A DNA stretch of 64,000 nucleotides from Tritrichomonas musculus (Eukaryota > Parabasalia > Tritrichomonadida > Tritrichomonadidae): assembly GCA_039105265.1 (NCBI GenBank), contig JAPFFF010000004.1, forward strand, positions 2,232,001 through 2,296,000, given 5' to 3'. Shown here in pieces: positions 49,339 through 58,377 of the stretch; position 1 is the first letter of the stretch, and the number at the start of each line of letters is the position of its first letter. The notes beneath the pieces were generated by a model. The model saw nothing but the letters and a program-made list of their open reading frames with translations. It did no database searches and had not been told where the DNA came from. The translations under genes and the position numbers were made by a program.

Positions 49339-50700
49339 ATGAGCGGATTAATGGGATTATTCGGTCAAAGCCAGAATCTTGATTCTGCAAGTTTTAAATA
49401 TAATCCTAACAGACAAAAAAAGCAGCCAACTCAGCAACAAAGGCAACAACAGCAGCAACAGCAGCAGCAGCAACAACAACAACAACAACAGCAGCAGCAA
49501 GCGCAACAGCAACAAGCACAATCGCAATATCTAATACAATCGTCGGTTTTATTGTATTTTTATGATAGCACAAAAAACGAAAATACATCGTATGGCCAAG
49601 TTATGTTACTAGTTCGGCCACTTCAACAAAATAATTATCAATTAATCGCTGGTCAGCAGCAAAATAATCCAATTATTAACTTTCAAATTGTCCCAAGTGT
49701 TACTTGGGCTTTACGAGATCAAGTATATGGATATCTTAGAGACCCACAAGGTAGACAGTGGACGATGCGCTTTGAAGATGCTAATGCAGCAGCAAAAGCA
49801 ACGGAATCTATGAACACTATACTTAGTTCAATGGGACAAACCCCAGCACAGCCAGCTCAACAACAACCAACTCAACAACAGCCAGCTCAGCAACCAGCCC
49901 AACAGCAGCCAGCCCAACAGCAACCCGCTCAGCAACAACCAGAGTCTCAACCACAAGCGCAGCCTGTTCAGCCAATACAGCCAATTCAACCTGCGCCGCC
50001 TCAGCAACCCAAGCAGCATGAGCATCAAAATCTATTCAATAACAATGATGATGATGACGATGAAGCAGTAGTTAATACAACTTATGTTCCAACGATTGAT
50101 GAAGAAGATGTTCTTAAGCGGTTAGATCAACTTGGAGATCTTGTCCGTTCTAAATTTGATAATCTTGTTCTTGAAGCGCCAGTTACACTTAAACCTCGGG
50201 ATTTAATTTATGAAGTGCAAAATCTAGCATCTCAAATTGAAGATCAAGAACGCCAGCTCAAAGAACAAGAACAACTTATTGACGAACTTAAACAAAGCAA
50301 ACAAAATAATCGATTAAAGACCGAGCTTGATATCGCTCAAACCGAATTACAGAGTCTTCGATCCGTTCTCAAAGGAGGAAAAGATTATCGAAGAGAAAAC
50401 GACCGTTTAAAAACAGAACTAAAACAAATTAAAGAAGAAGAACTTAATTCATTACAACAAAATTTGTCTGAATTAAAGACACAACTTGCAAATGCGCATG
50501 ATATTTCACAAGCAGCAGCTGCAACAAAAACAAAAGAATTATTTTTCTCCTTCATGGGTTCGGCTATAGATAAGTTACAATCGATATTTGCGGGTGATCA
50601 AACTCTTGACGCAAAAATGGTTACAGACCAAATTTACGCAGTATTTCATCAATGTTCTGATGATATCTTTAGACAAATTGATGAAAGAGGAATCATTTAA
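49339..50700 (+). CDS. PolyQ coiled-coil protein with WH1/EVH1-like domain (FKBP15/WAFL-like)
   Basis: A 453-residue protein. Residues 30-65 are a glutamine run encoded by CAG/CAA repeats. Residues 70-165 form a beta-rich domain (SSVLLYFYDSTKNENTSYGQ, DPQGRQWTMRFEDANAAAKA) like the WASP-homology domain of FKBP15/WAFL. A second Pro/Gln-rich linker follows (about 168-235), then an acidic patch and a long coiled coil (about 285-400). FKBP15 links early endosomes to actin; its FKBP domain is missing here. The polyQ tract is a likely site of length variation. Alternatively it is a general coiled-coil adaptor. Confidence 0.6.
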   Translation: MSGLMGLFGQSQNLDSASFKYNPNRQKKQPTQQQRQQQQQQQQQQQQQQQQQQQAQQQQAQSQYLIQSSVLLYFYDSTKNENTSYGQVMLLVRPLQQNNYQLIAGQQQNNPIINFQIVPSVTWALRDQVYGYLRDPQGRQWTMRFEDANAAAKATESMNTILSSMGQTPAQPAQQQPTQQQPAQQPAQQQPAQQQPAQQQPESQPQAQPVQPIQPIQPAPPQQPKQHEHQNLFNNNDDDDDEAVVNTTYVPTIDEEDVLKRLDQLGDLVRSKFDNLVLEAPVTLKPRDLIYEVQNLASQIEDQERQLKEQEQLIDELKQSKQNNRLKTELDIAQTELQSLRSVLKGGKDYRRENDRLKTELKQIKEEELNSLQQNLSELKTQLANAHDISQAAAATKTKELFFSFMGSAIDKLQSIFAGDQTLDAKMVTDQIYAVFHQCSDDIFRQIDERGII

Positions 50701-50834
50701 ATTATTTATTTATTTTTATTGAAGCAATTTTTCGTTATTATTTAATAAACATTTTTTTATCTTTATGAAATTCTCGAAGATTTTTTTTTTAATTTATTTT
50801 GAATGATAAAATGGTCGTATATTCAGTTTAAAAG

Positions 50835-53601
50835 ATGTTGAATCCCTTTAAATCGCAAAATAAATTTAAAATAGATATTAAAAATTTCAAAATTGTTAGA
50901 GAGATTCAAAAGGGAGGTTTTGGATCTGTTTACTCTGTTCAAGATCTGAGAACAAATGAATATTTTGCTGCAAAAATCATAAACAACAGTAAACCTGATG
51001 AATTAAGTAAAAAAATGATTAGTCGTGAAATAGGAATTATGATGCGTCTTCAACATCCCACAATAATTATATTTATTGGATACTCTTACTTGATTTTTCT
51101 GGAGGAAATAATTGTACTATAATTATGGAGCTAGCAAAACGAGGTTCACTTGCAGAAGCCATTTTAAAATCGAAGAAATCTACAGCTGATATAGATTATG
51201 ATAACACTGCAAAGCAAATTATACTTGTTGGTATTGCTCGCGGAATGATGTATTTATATCAACATCATATTATACATCGTGATCTTAAGCCAGACAATAT
51301 TTTACTTGATCAATATTTACATCCATTAATAACTGATTTTGGACTCTCAAAAATCTATGATCCAGGATATTCAATCAGTCAATCTCAAACATGCGGAACT
51401 TCGATTTATATGGCTCCTGAAATCATTTCAGGCAATAGATATAGTGGAAAAGCAGATGTTTATTCATTTGGCATTCTTATGTATGAAGTAATAACCGAAC
51501 TAGTTCCCTATCCACTTTTTCAAGAGAAAGGCAAGCTAACTATTTATCAATTCAACGAAAAAGTCATTAAAGAAAATTACCGTCCACAATTCACTTTTTC
51601 AATTAAACCGTCATTAAAAAATCTTGTTGAGCGATGCTGGTCAAAAGATCCAAGTGAGAGGCCAACTTTTGAAGAGATATTCAAAAAGTTGAAGATTCAA
51701 TTTATGACATTTGTGAGAGTGATGAAAATGAGAACAAATTTTATCTCGATGGCGTTGATATTGAGGAACTTTATGCGTATCTTGATTCTTTCACTGAGAA
51801 TGACTTTGCCAATGATAATAATATATCGTCCAATGTGTTTGATGACATAAAAAGACGGTTAGAAGCGGTTGAAGATGAAAATAAACGTCTGAAAAATGAT
51901 AACCGCCAAATTCTGAAAAAAATTGAAAATATTGAGAAAGAAAATCAACAAATTAAATTGAAATGCCATAATGATATCACTTCACTTATGGATCAAAATG
52001 AGCAATTAAAGAAAGACAATGAGAAAATTATGAGTTTGATTCACGAATTAATGAGAGAGAAAGAATTAAGTGTCAATGATTCTGATGATAAAATTGAAGT
52101 CGCTTCAAGTAAGTGTCCTGTAAAGAAAGATTCCGAAGCACAAGAACTAATAACAATTCATGACTTCAATGCACTTCCTTTAGCATCTCAACAATCTGTA
52201 GTTTCTACCATCATTAAGAATTCTGAATCGTCACTTTTATCCAAGTTTTTGAGTACTGTAAATCCGATTTTCATTAAACTTAACAATCTTCTAAGTTATT
52301 TGATGAAGCTTAAAAGTCCATCTGATGATTCACGTTATTTTAGCATTGCCACGAACAATCACAGCCAAAGATTTGATTTATTAAAAGATGAGCAAACAAC
52401 CAATTTAATCTTCATTGTTCTTTCGAGTGCTGTTGAAAAATTGTATGAAAAAAGTTTATTGAATTCATCTGATTTTTGAATATATTGAAACAGTTTGACC
52501 AAAGCATTTCATTTGAATTGAAATATCCAAGCGACTGTTTTCAAAATGCCTATGATATTGTTATGAAAATAAGATAGACAGAAATCGCCAAAATGAAAAT
52601 TGTCATTCTTATTTCTGAGATGAAAGTGACCGATACAAAATTCAAAAAAAACGCTGACATTACTTATGTCAACATTAAAACGGTTAAAAGGATTGGTGAC
52701 AATTCATTTTATGATTGTTCATCTGTTGTTCAAATAACGATTCCTGACACAGTCACATCGCTTGGTTCCTCGTCGTTTTGTGGTTTTTCTTCACTTAAAT
52801 TTTTGACAATTCCAGCATCAGTGACAGCAATTGGCAAGCATGCTTTTGAAGGATGCTTTTCACTTAGATACATTACAATTGAGTTCGATTAACGATTCAA
52901 CTTTTTGTGGTTGTTCTTCACTTCACCAAATTGAAATTCCTTCTTCTGTCAATTCAATTGGTGACACTTCTTTTTGTGAATGTTCGTCATTGAAAAAAAT
53001 TGTCATTCCTTCTTCTGTCAAATCAATTGGGAAACGTTGCTTTTACAAATGCACAGCTTTGGAAAGTTTTCAAATTTCTGAGAGTGTCAAATTCATTGAA
53101 TCTTCCACTTTTGAATGTTGTTCATCGTTGACAAAAATAACAATTCCTTCTTCTGTCGTTAAAATTGGAAATTCTGCTTTTAAAAAATGTTCTTTACTTG
53201 AACAAATAACAATTCCTCCTTCTGTGACTGATATTGAAGCGTCCGCTTTTGAATGCTGTTCTTCATTGAAACAAATAACGATTCCTTCTTCTGTAACTTC
53301 GATTGAGAGCTTTGTTTTTCGTGGCTGTTCATCTCTGAATAAAATTGACATTCCTAATAATGTATCGTCTATTAAAAATTCTGCTTTAGAAGGTTGCGCT
53401 AAATTGGCCGAAGTAACAATTGTTTCTTCTGTGACTTTGATTGTTCGTTGCTGTCAAAAATTATTGTTCCTTCTTCTGTAGCTCATATCGGTAGGAATGC
53501 TTTCAATGGATGCTCATCGCTCACTCAATTGTACATCCCTTCTTCTTTGTCAATCGAAGATATTGGAATTGGTGAAAAAACAATTGTTTCAAAAATAATA
53601 T
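50835..53601 (+). pseudogene. Tyrosine-kinase-like kinase + coiled coil + BspA leucine-rich repeats, decayed
   Basis: The gene starts at ATG 50835 with an N-lobe containing GGFGSV and FAAKI. A frameshift near 51090-51100 moves the rest of the kinase to another frame, where HRDLKPDNILL, DFGLS and GTSIYMAPEII are intact (51125 onward). A second shift near 51680-51690 leads to an acidic linker and a coiled coil (KRRLEAVEDENKRLKNDN, 51835-52080). After a stop at 52477-52479 come about 10-12 BspA-type repeats of some 23 residues (ITIPSSVTSIESFVFRGCSS) from about 52680 to 53600, themselves cut several times. Kinase-coil-LRR proteins are an expanded trichomonad family and BspA repeats are often surface or adhesion modules. 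With two shifts and several stops this copy is inactive unless sequence errors explain them. Confidence 0.72.
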
Positions 53602-53775
53602 AAATAAGAGTTAAATAAATATAATATTATCATGAAATTAAAAAAAAAAAATTAATTATTTTGTATAAATAATTAATACGATTTTCGAATTTTAAAATAT
53701 AGTTATGAAATAGTAGTATGGAAAATATTTAATTATAATAAGGTATGTTAATCTGGATATTCATTTGAATGGTAT

Positions 53776-54177
53776 TTATTGGCTTGGAGCAGGTTGGGTT
53801 TCTTCTGATTCTGGTGGAGGTGGTGGTGGAACGCCATTATCTACTTCAGGCATTTCACCAACAGCCGTTCCAACAACATCAATTGGAATTTCTGCACCTT
53901 TGATCGACAATACCAAATTATCAAAGTCAGAAAAGTGAATGTCAACGCATGTACTCTCAAATTGACCAATCGTAAATGGTGCAACTGCTATTTGCTCACC
54001 ATTATTAACAGAAGCATAAAGGATTGTTCGATTTCCTTGTGGAACTTGATCTTCTTCATGATGAAGTGCAATATTTGTTATCGCGCATTCGCTTCTTGGC
54101 CTAGGAGTTATTTTGCATGGCTTTCCTGGAATAACTTTTGCATGCCAAAAGGAAGTAAAATCATTTGGAATTTCCAT
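53776..54177 (-). CDS. Nucleoplasmin-like (NPL) domain protein
   Basis: A 133-residue protein. Residues 9-105 follow the nucleoplasmin-like core found in insect FKBP39/46, plant HD2 and yeast Fpr3/4 N-termini: an opening F-W-x-x-x-V-x-P-G-K (FWHAKVIPGKP), the strand CAITNIALHHEE, TILYASVNNGEQIAVAPFT and a closing EIPIDVVGTAV. Such domains form pentamers and act as histone chaperones. No FKBP or zinc-finger partner domain is attached; the tail is acidic and proline-rich (PPPPPPESEE). A stand-alone NPL protein is unusual in protists, so the call is provisional but the motif order is good. Confidence 0.65.
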   Translation of the reverse strand: MEIPNDFTSFWHAKVIPGKPCKITPRPRSECAITNIALHHEEDQVPQGNRTILYASVNNGEQIAVAPFTIGQFESTCVDIHFSDFDNLVLSIKGAEIPIDVVGTAVGEMPEVDNGVPPPPPPESEETQPAPSQ

Positions 54178-54401
54178 TTTATTCTCAATAAAGATTGGCT
54201 AAAAAAAATCGCCATAAATGATCGTTTCTTTAAAAAAAAATTAAATGAAATTTTGGCCCATTTACTGTGCTTTTTATAAGAAGTGTAAAATCGTGGCAAA
54301 TATAGAAAATAATAATAATAATAATAAATGATACGTTATATTAAATCAAATTTATTTTTGCAAATAATATAAATTTTCACTAGAATTGATCATAAAATAT
54401 T

Positions 54402-55862
54402 TCATTTACCACTCATTCTCTTTGTAAATGCTCGCTTCTTCTTTCTCTTCTTTGATTCATTCTTTCCAGCGTTCTGGTTAGGAACTTCTTTTTCACTTTC
54501 TTCTTCATCTTCGTTATTTTGATCTTTTTGTAAAGGCAGTACATCAATAAGAGCAAAGAAGAACCCATCCATATTTAATTTGTGAGGATAAACTCTTCTG
54601 GCATTTTTTATTTGGTCTGAGAAATGTTTACCACAATATCTTGTTATTCCTGGTGTTAATTGCTCATCAAAATCTTTATCGATTGGTGGGGGTAAAACCT
54701 TCGCTCTGTCTCTCTTTCTGAGTAAATAATCAACAACTTCTTCATTTTCTTCAACAAGAACTGAGCAAGTGCAATAGCAAAGTTTTCCTCCTTTCGATGG
54801 TTTGACTGAGTCAAATGCGTGTAAAATGAGTTCTTTTTGCTGTTTAGTAAGAAATTGTAGATCTTGCTCTGTTTTGGTTGTTTTTACCGAAGGATCACGA
54901 GAAATAACACCTGTGCCTGAGCAAGGTGCATCACATAAAACATAATCAAAACCCCCCATGACTTCTGGGAATGCCCTTCCATCATAGTTAACAACTATTG
55001 CGTTTGTTACACCTAATCTGTGAATGTTAGCAACTAAAGCGTTGGTTCGAGCTTTATGATAATCATTTGCAACAATCATACCTTGATTTTTCATGATTTG
55101 GGCTAGGTGAGTAGTTTTACCACCTGGAGCTGCGCACATATCGAGTACACGAGATCCAGGTTTTGGATTGAGAGAGATTACTGGAAGAAATGAGGATGGG
55201 CTTTGTAGCATATAGTAACCACTTAAATATTCAGGCGTTGCACCAACTGGAACTTGGGTTTCAATAACCATTAATCCTAAATTTTTTGTCCACTTGCCAA
55301 CAGGAGCTAAACGTACTCCTCTTTCATTTAAAGCATGCTCTAAATTATTATGGCTTGTGCGAATTGTGTTTTTACGAATCGTGACAGGTCTATGATGTTC
55401 ATTTGCATCGAGAAAATCAAGAATTTCTGAAACTTTAACTAGAGAAACAATCTTTTCGAGTAAAAAGCGGTTATATCCATATAAAATACATAAATCATCA
55501 TATAATTTTTCCATATATTGAGATCTTGGTATATCTTTATCAGCTGCAGTTTTGAAATTATCGAGAGTCATAATAATTTGAGATGCTCTTTCACGTACTT
55601 GATCATAATCAACTGCTGGCGCTTCAAGTTGCTCTCGATCGATTAGTTCAAGATGTGAGTCATCAACCTCAGCAGCAAACTCGTTCTGATATTTAGCAAG
55701 AGTTTTTTCTCTTTTAACAAGATCATTTTCTTCATCTTCTGATCCTGATCCAAGCCAATCATTATCTCCGTTTTCATCTTCATCATCATTATTTGCTTGA
55801 TTTAATGCTTCTTCAGAATCACTGTCTGTGTATTCTTCTACTTCTTCTTCTTTTTTAGACAT
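54402..55862 (-). CDS. NOP2: 25S/28S rRNA cytosine-C5 methyltransferase NOP2/NSUN1
   Basis: A 486-residue nucleolar enzyme that methylates one cytosine of large-subunit rRNA and supports 60S assembly. The SAM site reads VLDMCAAPGGKTTHLAQIM; motif IV is DYVLCDAPCSGTGVISRDP; motif VI is LCYCTCSVLVEENE, with catalytic and release cysteines in TCS and PCS. NOP2 traits are the upstream RPVTIRKNTIRTS, VGATPEYLSGYYMLQSPSSF, and the C-terminal NARRVYPHKLNMDGFF. Acidic N-terminal and basic C-terminal tails flank the domain as in other NOP2 proteins. TCAATTTAATG overlaps the start, an initiator-like placement. Confidence 0.95.
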   Translation of the reverse strand: MSKKEEEVEEYTDSDSEEALNQANNDDEDENGDNDWLGSGSEDEENDLVKREKTLAKYQNEFAAEVDDSHLELIDREQLEAPAVDYDQVRERASQIIMTLDNFKTAADKDIPRSQYMEKLYDDLCILYGYNRFLLEKIVSLVKVSEILDFLDANEHHRPVTIRKNTIRTSHNNLEHALNERGVRLAPVGKWTKNLGLMVIETQVPVGATPEYLSGYYMLQSPSSFLPVISLNPKPGSRVLDMCAAPGGKTTHLAQIMKNQGMIVANDYHKARTNALVANIHRLGVTNAIVVNYDGRAFPEVMGGFDYVLCDAPCSGTGVISRDPSVKTTKTEQDLQFLTKQQKELILHAFDSVKPSKGGKLCYCTCSVLVEENEEVVDYLLRKRDRAKVLPPPIDKDFDEQLTPGITRYCGKHFSDQIKNARRVYPHKLNMDGFFFALIDVLPLQKDQNNEDEEESEKEVPNQNAGKNESKKRKKKRAFTKRMSGK

Positions 55863-56406
55863 TAAATTGATGAAAAAATGAAGTTTCTAATTTTGTGAGC
55901 TTCTTTGGCTGTTTGTATTTGTATGACCAAAATCTACTCATTGAAAAATTTGATTAAAAATTTTATTACCATTGATTAAATTGAATGTGATTTAATCGTT
56001 TGCTTTCTCCACCAATTTTCAATTTCTTTATAAATACATGTCGTATTAATAATAGTTAAATTGTTATAACATATTTTCAATAAAATACCTTACAATTTTT
56101 TAATTTATTCTTTTTTGTTTGTTTCAAATAATATTTATATTAATCTTTTAAAATTTATTAGCACACTTCTTCTTTTTGCTAATTGTTTTCAATCTGATTA
56201 AACACAAGGAATGTATGCAGTATTTGAAAAGAAGATTTTTTATAAATTGCATACCATTTTATGATATCATAATTTCAAAAGATCTCGAAAAATATCCTTT
56301 GTAATTGGAAATAATAAAAGCAATTGTTGAAAATTACTTGCTCGGATTGAATAATATGTAAAATAAATAAATTAGAATAAAAGATAAATTTTTAAAAAAT
56401 GTTTGT
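55863..56406. other. AT-rich spacer
   Basis: 5' flank of NOP2 and 3' flank of the secreted-protein gene. No feature seen. Confidence 0.4.
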
Positions 56407-57006
56407 TCACTCTGCATCAACAGTAACTCCGAAAAGCTTTTCAAATCCAGTCTTAAAGAGATTATTAAGAGTTGCGTTGTTGAGTACAACTTCTCCAAGC
56501 CAAAGCCAAAATCTCTTTGCTGGTGAGAACCCTCTTAATGATGGTTGTTTTTTAACATTCTTTCCTGACAATGTTTCTCTCAAATCGTTAGATGGTTTAA
56601 CCTCTCTGACTCTTTTCAAAACATTCTTGAGAAGGTTTTTAACATCATCTTCTGCGAGTGCCTTTTCAAACATATTTGTAGTTAAATCATAAAATGAATC
56701 GAACATATTAAGAATTTCTTCTGTTCCATCAAAGTTGTTTTCTCCGTTCTTTTCGTTTAATTCAGCTTCAATCTTAGCGATTGTATCACGAATAGCTGTT
56801 TTCATTGCAATGCGAGCAATTTCTTTAGTACCAATTGTACTTTTTCCTTCACAAACATTTGCATTTGCACAAATTTCATATGAAGATAGGTCAAAACGGC
56901 TTTGTCCATTAAGGAAGTGTTGGGTATTATTCATGCAACGTAAACACTTTCCAGTAAGTTGATCTGTTGAAGTTGCCAGACTAAAGAGAAGATGCAAAAA
57001 GAACAT
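56407..57006 (-). CDS. Small secreted protein, unknown
   Basis: A 199-residue protein with a signal peptide at the start (MFFLHLLFSLATSTD). Four cysteines lie in the first 55 residues (C20-x2-C23, C46 and C52), so disulfides near the N-terminus are likely. The rest is helical (IARIAMKTAIRDTIAKIEAE, NMFEKALAEDDVKNLLKNVL). A membrane-active or saposin-like role is possible, but the cysteine pattern does not match saposin. No family recognised. A TGACGTCA palindrome lies about 57 bases upstream of its ATG. Confidence 0.65.
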   Translation of the reverse strand: MFFLHLLFSLATSTDQLTGKCLRCMNNTQHFLNGQSRFDLSSYEICANANVCEGKSTIGTKEIARIAMKTAIRDTIAKIEAELNEKNGENNFDGTEEILNMFDSFYDLTTNMFEKALAEDDVKNLLKNVLKRVREVKPSNDLRETLSGKNVKKQPSLRGFSPAKRFWLWLGEVVLNNATLNNLFKTGFEKLFGVTVDAE

Positions 57007-57328
57007 CTTTTATATCTATTTATGAAAAAAAATTGCAACTTTTTGAATTATTCTCACTCATATGACGTCAAAAAAATAAACTAACGAAGATAAATCAATT
57101 ATTTTTATATTCAATTATTTGAGAGTATATTCAAAATTTGTTAGGTGTGATACCATTATTTATACTTTTTCAAAAGAGGAGATTTTTGTAAAAAATTGTG
57201 GTTTTCTTTAACGATGAGAAAATACTAATTAGAGATGGTGTGAGATTTTAATTTAATAAAAAAAATCGAATAATAAAATGAAAATTTTGCTTTTTGTGAT
57301 ATGAAAAATTATTTTTATACGATTCAAA
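57007..57328. other. Divergent intergenic region
   Basis: Holds both promoters of the flanking genes. TGACGTCA occurs at 57063-57070; TTCAAAATG immediately precedes the downstream start. Confidence 0.4.
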
Positions 57329-57889
57329 ATGCCTCTTTGGGGTACTCACGATTCTCTTACTTATGTAAGGCCTCAATTTCTAGTTCTTTTCTTCCGATTC
57401 ATGTGCCAAACGCAAACAATGACAATCGAACAACAATATGATTGGGGTGCTAGAATTTATGATTTTCGTCTCAAATACAGAGATGGTCGTATGATTTCTG
57501 GACATGGTCCATGCACATTTGATGTTAATGTTACGCAAAAAGTTGAATGGCTTTATAATCAAAATGAAAGTGTTTCAATTAGATTTATGGTTGAGCAAGA
57601 AGAAGACAAAGATGTATACTTAGAATATTATCAAAATCTTGTTAACTTATATTCGCCTAAAATTCAATTTATTGAACTAAGAGATAAATTAACAGGAGAC
57701 GTTCTTATTCCGGGAAATGGCACTGTTGGTACCGAATATAATTGCGAGCCTGGTATGGAAAATGGCAAATTTCCATTCCCAAGGCTCTATGCTGAACAAT
57801 TCAATTACAAGTTTTGGCCAAGAATTGAAGCTGGTGAAGTTGGAATCATTGACTTTCCAGAAATTACAAGAAAGCTTCGTGATCCATAA
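57329..57889 (+). CDS. PI-PLC X-domain phosphodiesterase-like protein
   Basis: A 186-residue protein with the bacterial-type phosphatidylinositol phospholipase C X region. The two catalytic histidines fit H7 in GTHDSLTY and H59 in SGHGP, 52 residues apart, close to the 50 of Bacillus PI-PLC. The R-x-Y-D-(F/L)-R-L strand is ARIYDFRLKYRDG. The family is normally about 300 residues, and here the C-terminal barrel strands seem shortened, ending in PEITRKL. No signal peptide is seen. It would cleave PI or GPI-type lipids if active. It resembles single-domain bacterial enzymes, so transfer from bacteria is possible. Confidence 0.72.
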   Translation: MPLWGTHDSLTYVRPQFLVLFFRFMCQTQTMTIEQQYDWGARIYDFRLKYRDGRMISGHGPCTFDVNVTQKVEWLYNQNESVSIRFMVEQEEDKDVYLEYYQNLVNLYSPKIQFIELRDKLTGDVLIPGNGTVGTEYNCEPGMENGKFPFPRLYAEQFNYKFWPRIEAGEVGIIDFPEITRKLRDP

Positions 57890-58377
57890 TTTTTTTACTC
57901 CGTTTTTTTTGAATTTTTAAATTGATTTCGATAAATCTTTTTGCTTATATACTTATAGTTTTTTACTTGATTTATTATTATGATTTAGATAATTTGATGA
58001 AATAAAGATATTTTTTATCATAAATAATTATTTCCTTCCTATTTCGTGCTAATCTGAATTAAGATGATTTCTAATGAAATAGTGAAAATACTTTTTTTTC
58101 TTACCCAATTATAGCATAAGCATGAAATGAATTTATCAGTGATAAATAAATGCAGATCAGATTTAAAATTAGAAAATATATTATTCATCTATCTTTAAAT
58201 AAAGAATAGTATGAGTTAGAGAGTAAGATGTCTTTTATTGCTGAGAAATATTGAGTCTATTTTTTTTTATATTTTTGGCTAATATTCCTTATTTTTTTTT
58301 GGTGGTCTTTTACTTGATTAACATTCAAAAAAAAAGTATATAGTTTAATCAATAAAGTTATAAAGTTAGATTTTATC
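57890..58377. other. AT-rich spacer
   Basis: No feature recognised before the vWA-kinase relic starts. Confidence 0.4.

Noticed and set aside
49406-50028. Ala/Val- and Leu/Trp-rich minus-strand frames
   Set aside because: Antisense shadows of the CAG/CAA glutamine tracts of the FKBP15-like gene.
52680-53600. CRISPR-like array from regular 69-bp periodicity
   Set aside because: The period is that of 23-residue BspA leucine-rich repeats in coding frames; repeats are diverged and the genome is eukaryotic.
57063-57070. TGACGTCA, a CRE/bZIP-type site
   Set aside because: An 8-bp palindrome can occur by chance in 64 kb and no bZIP pathway is evident; noted only.
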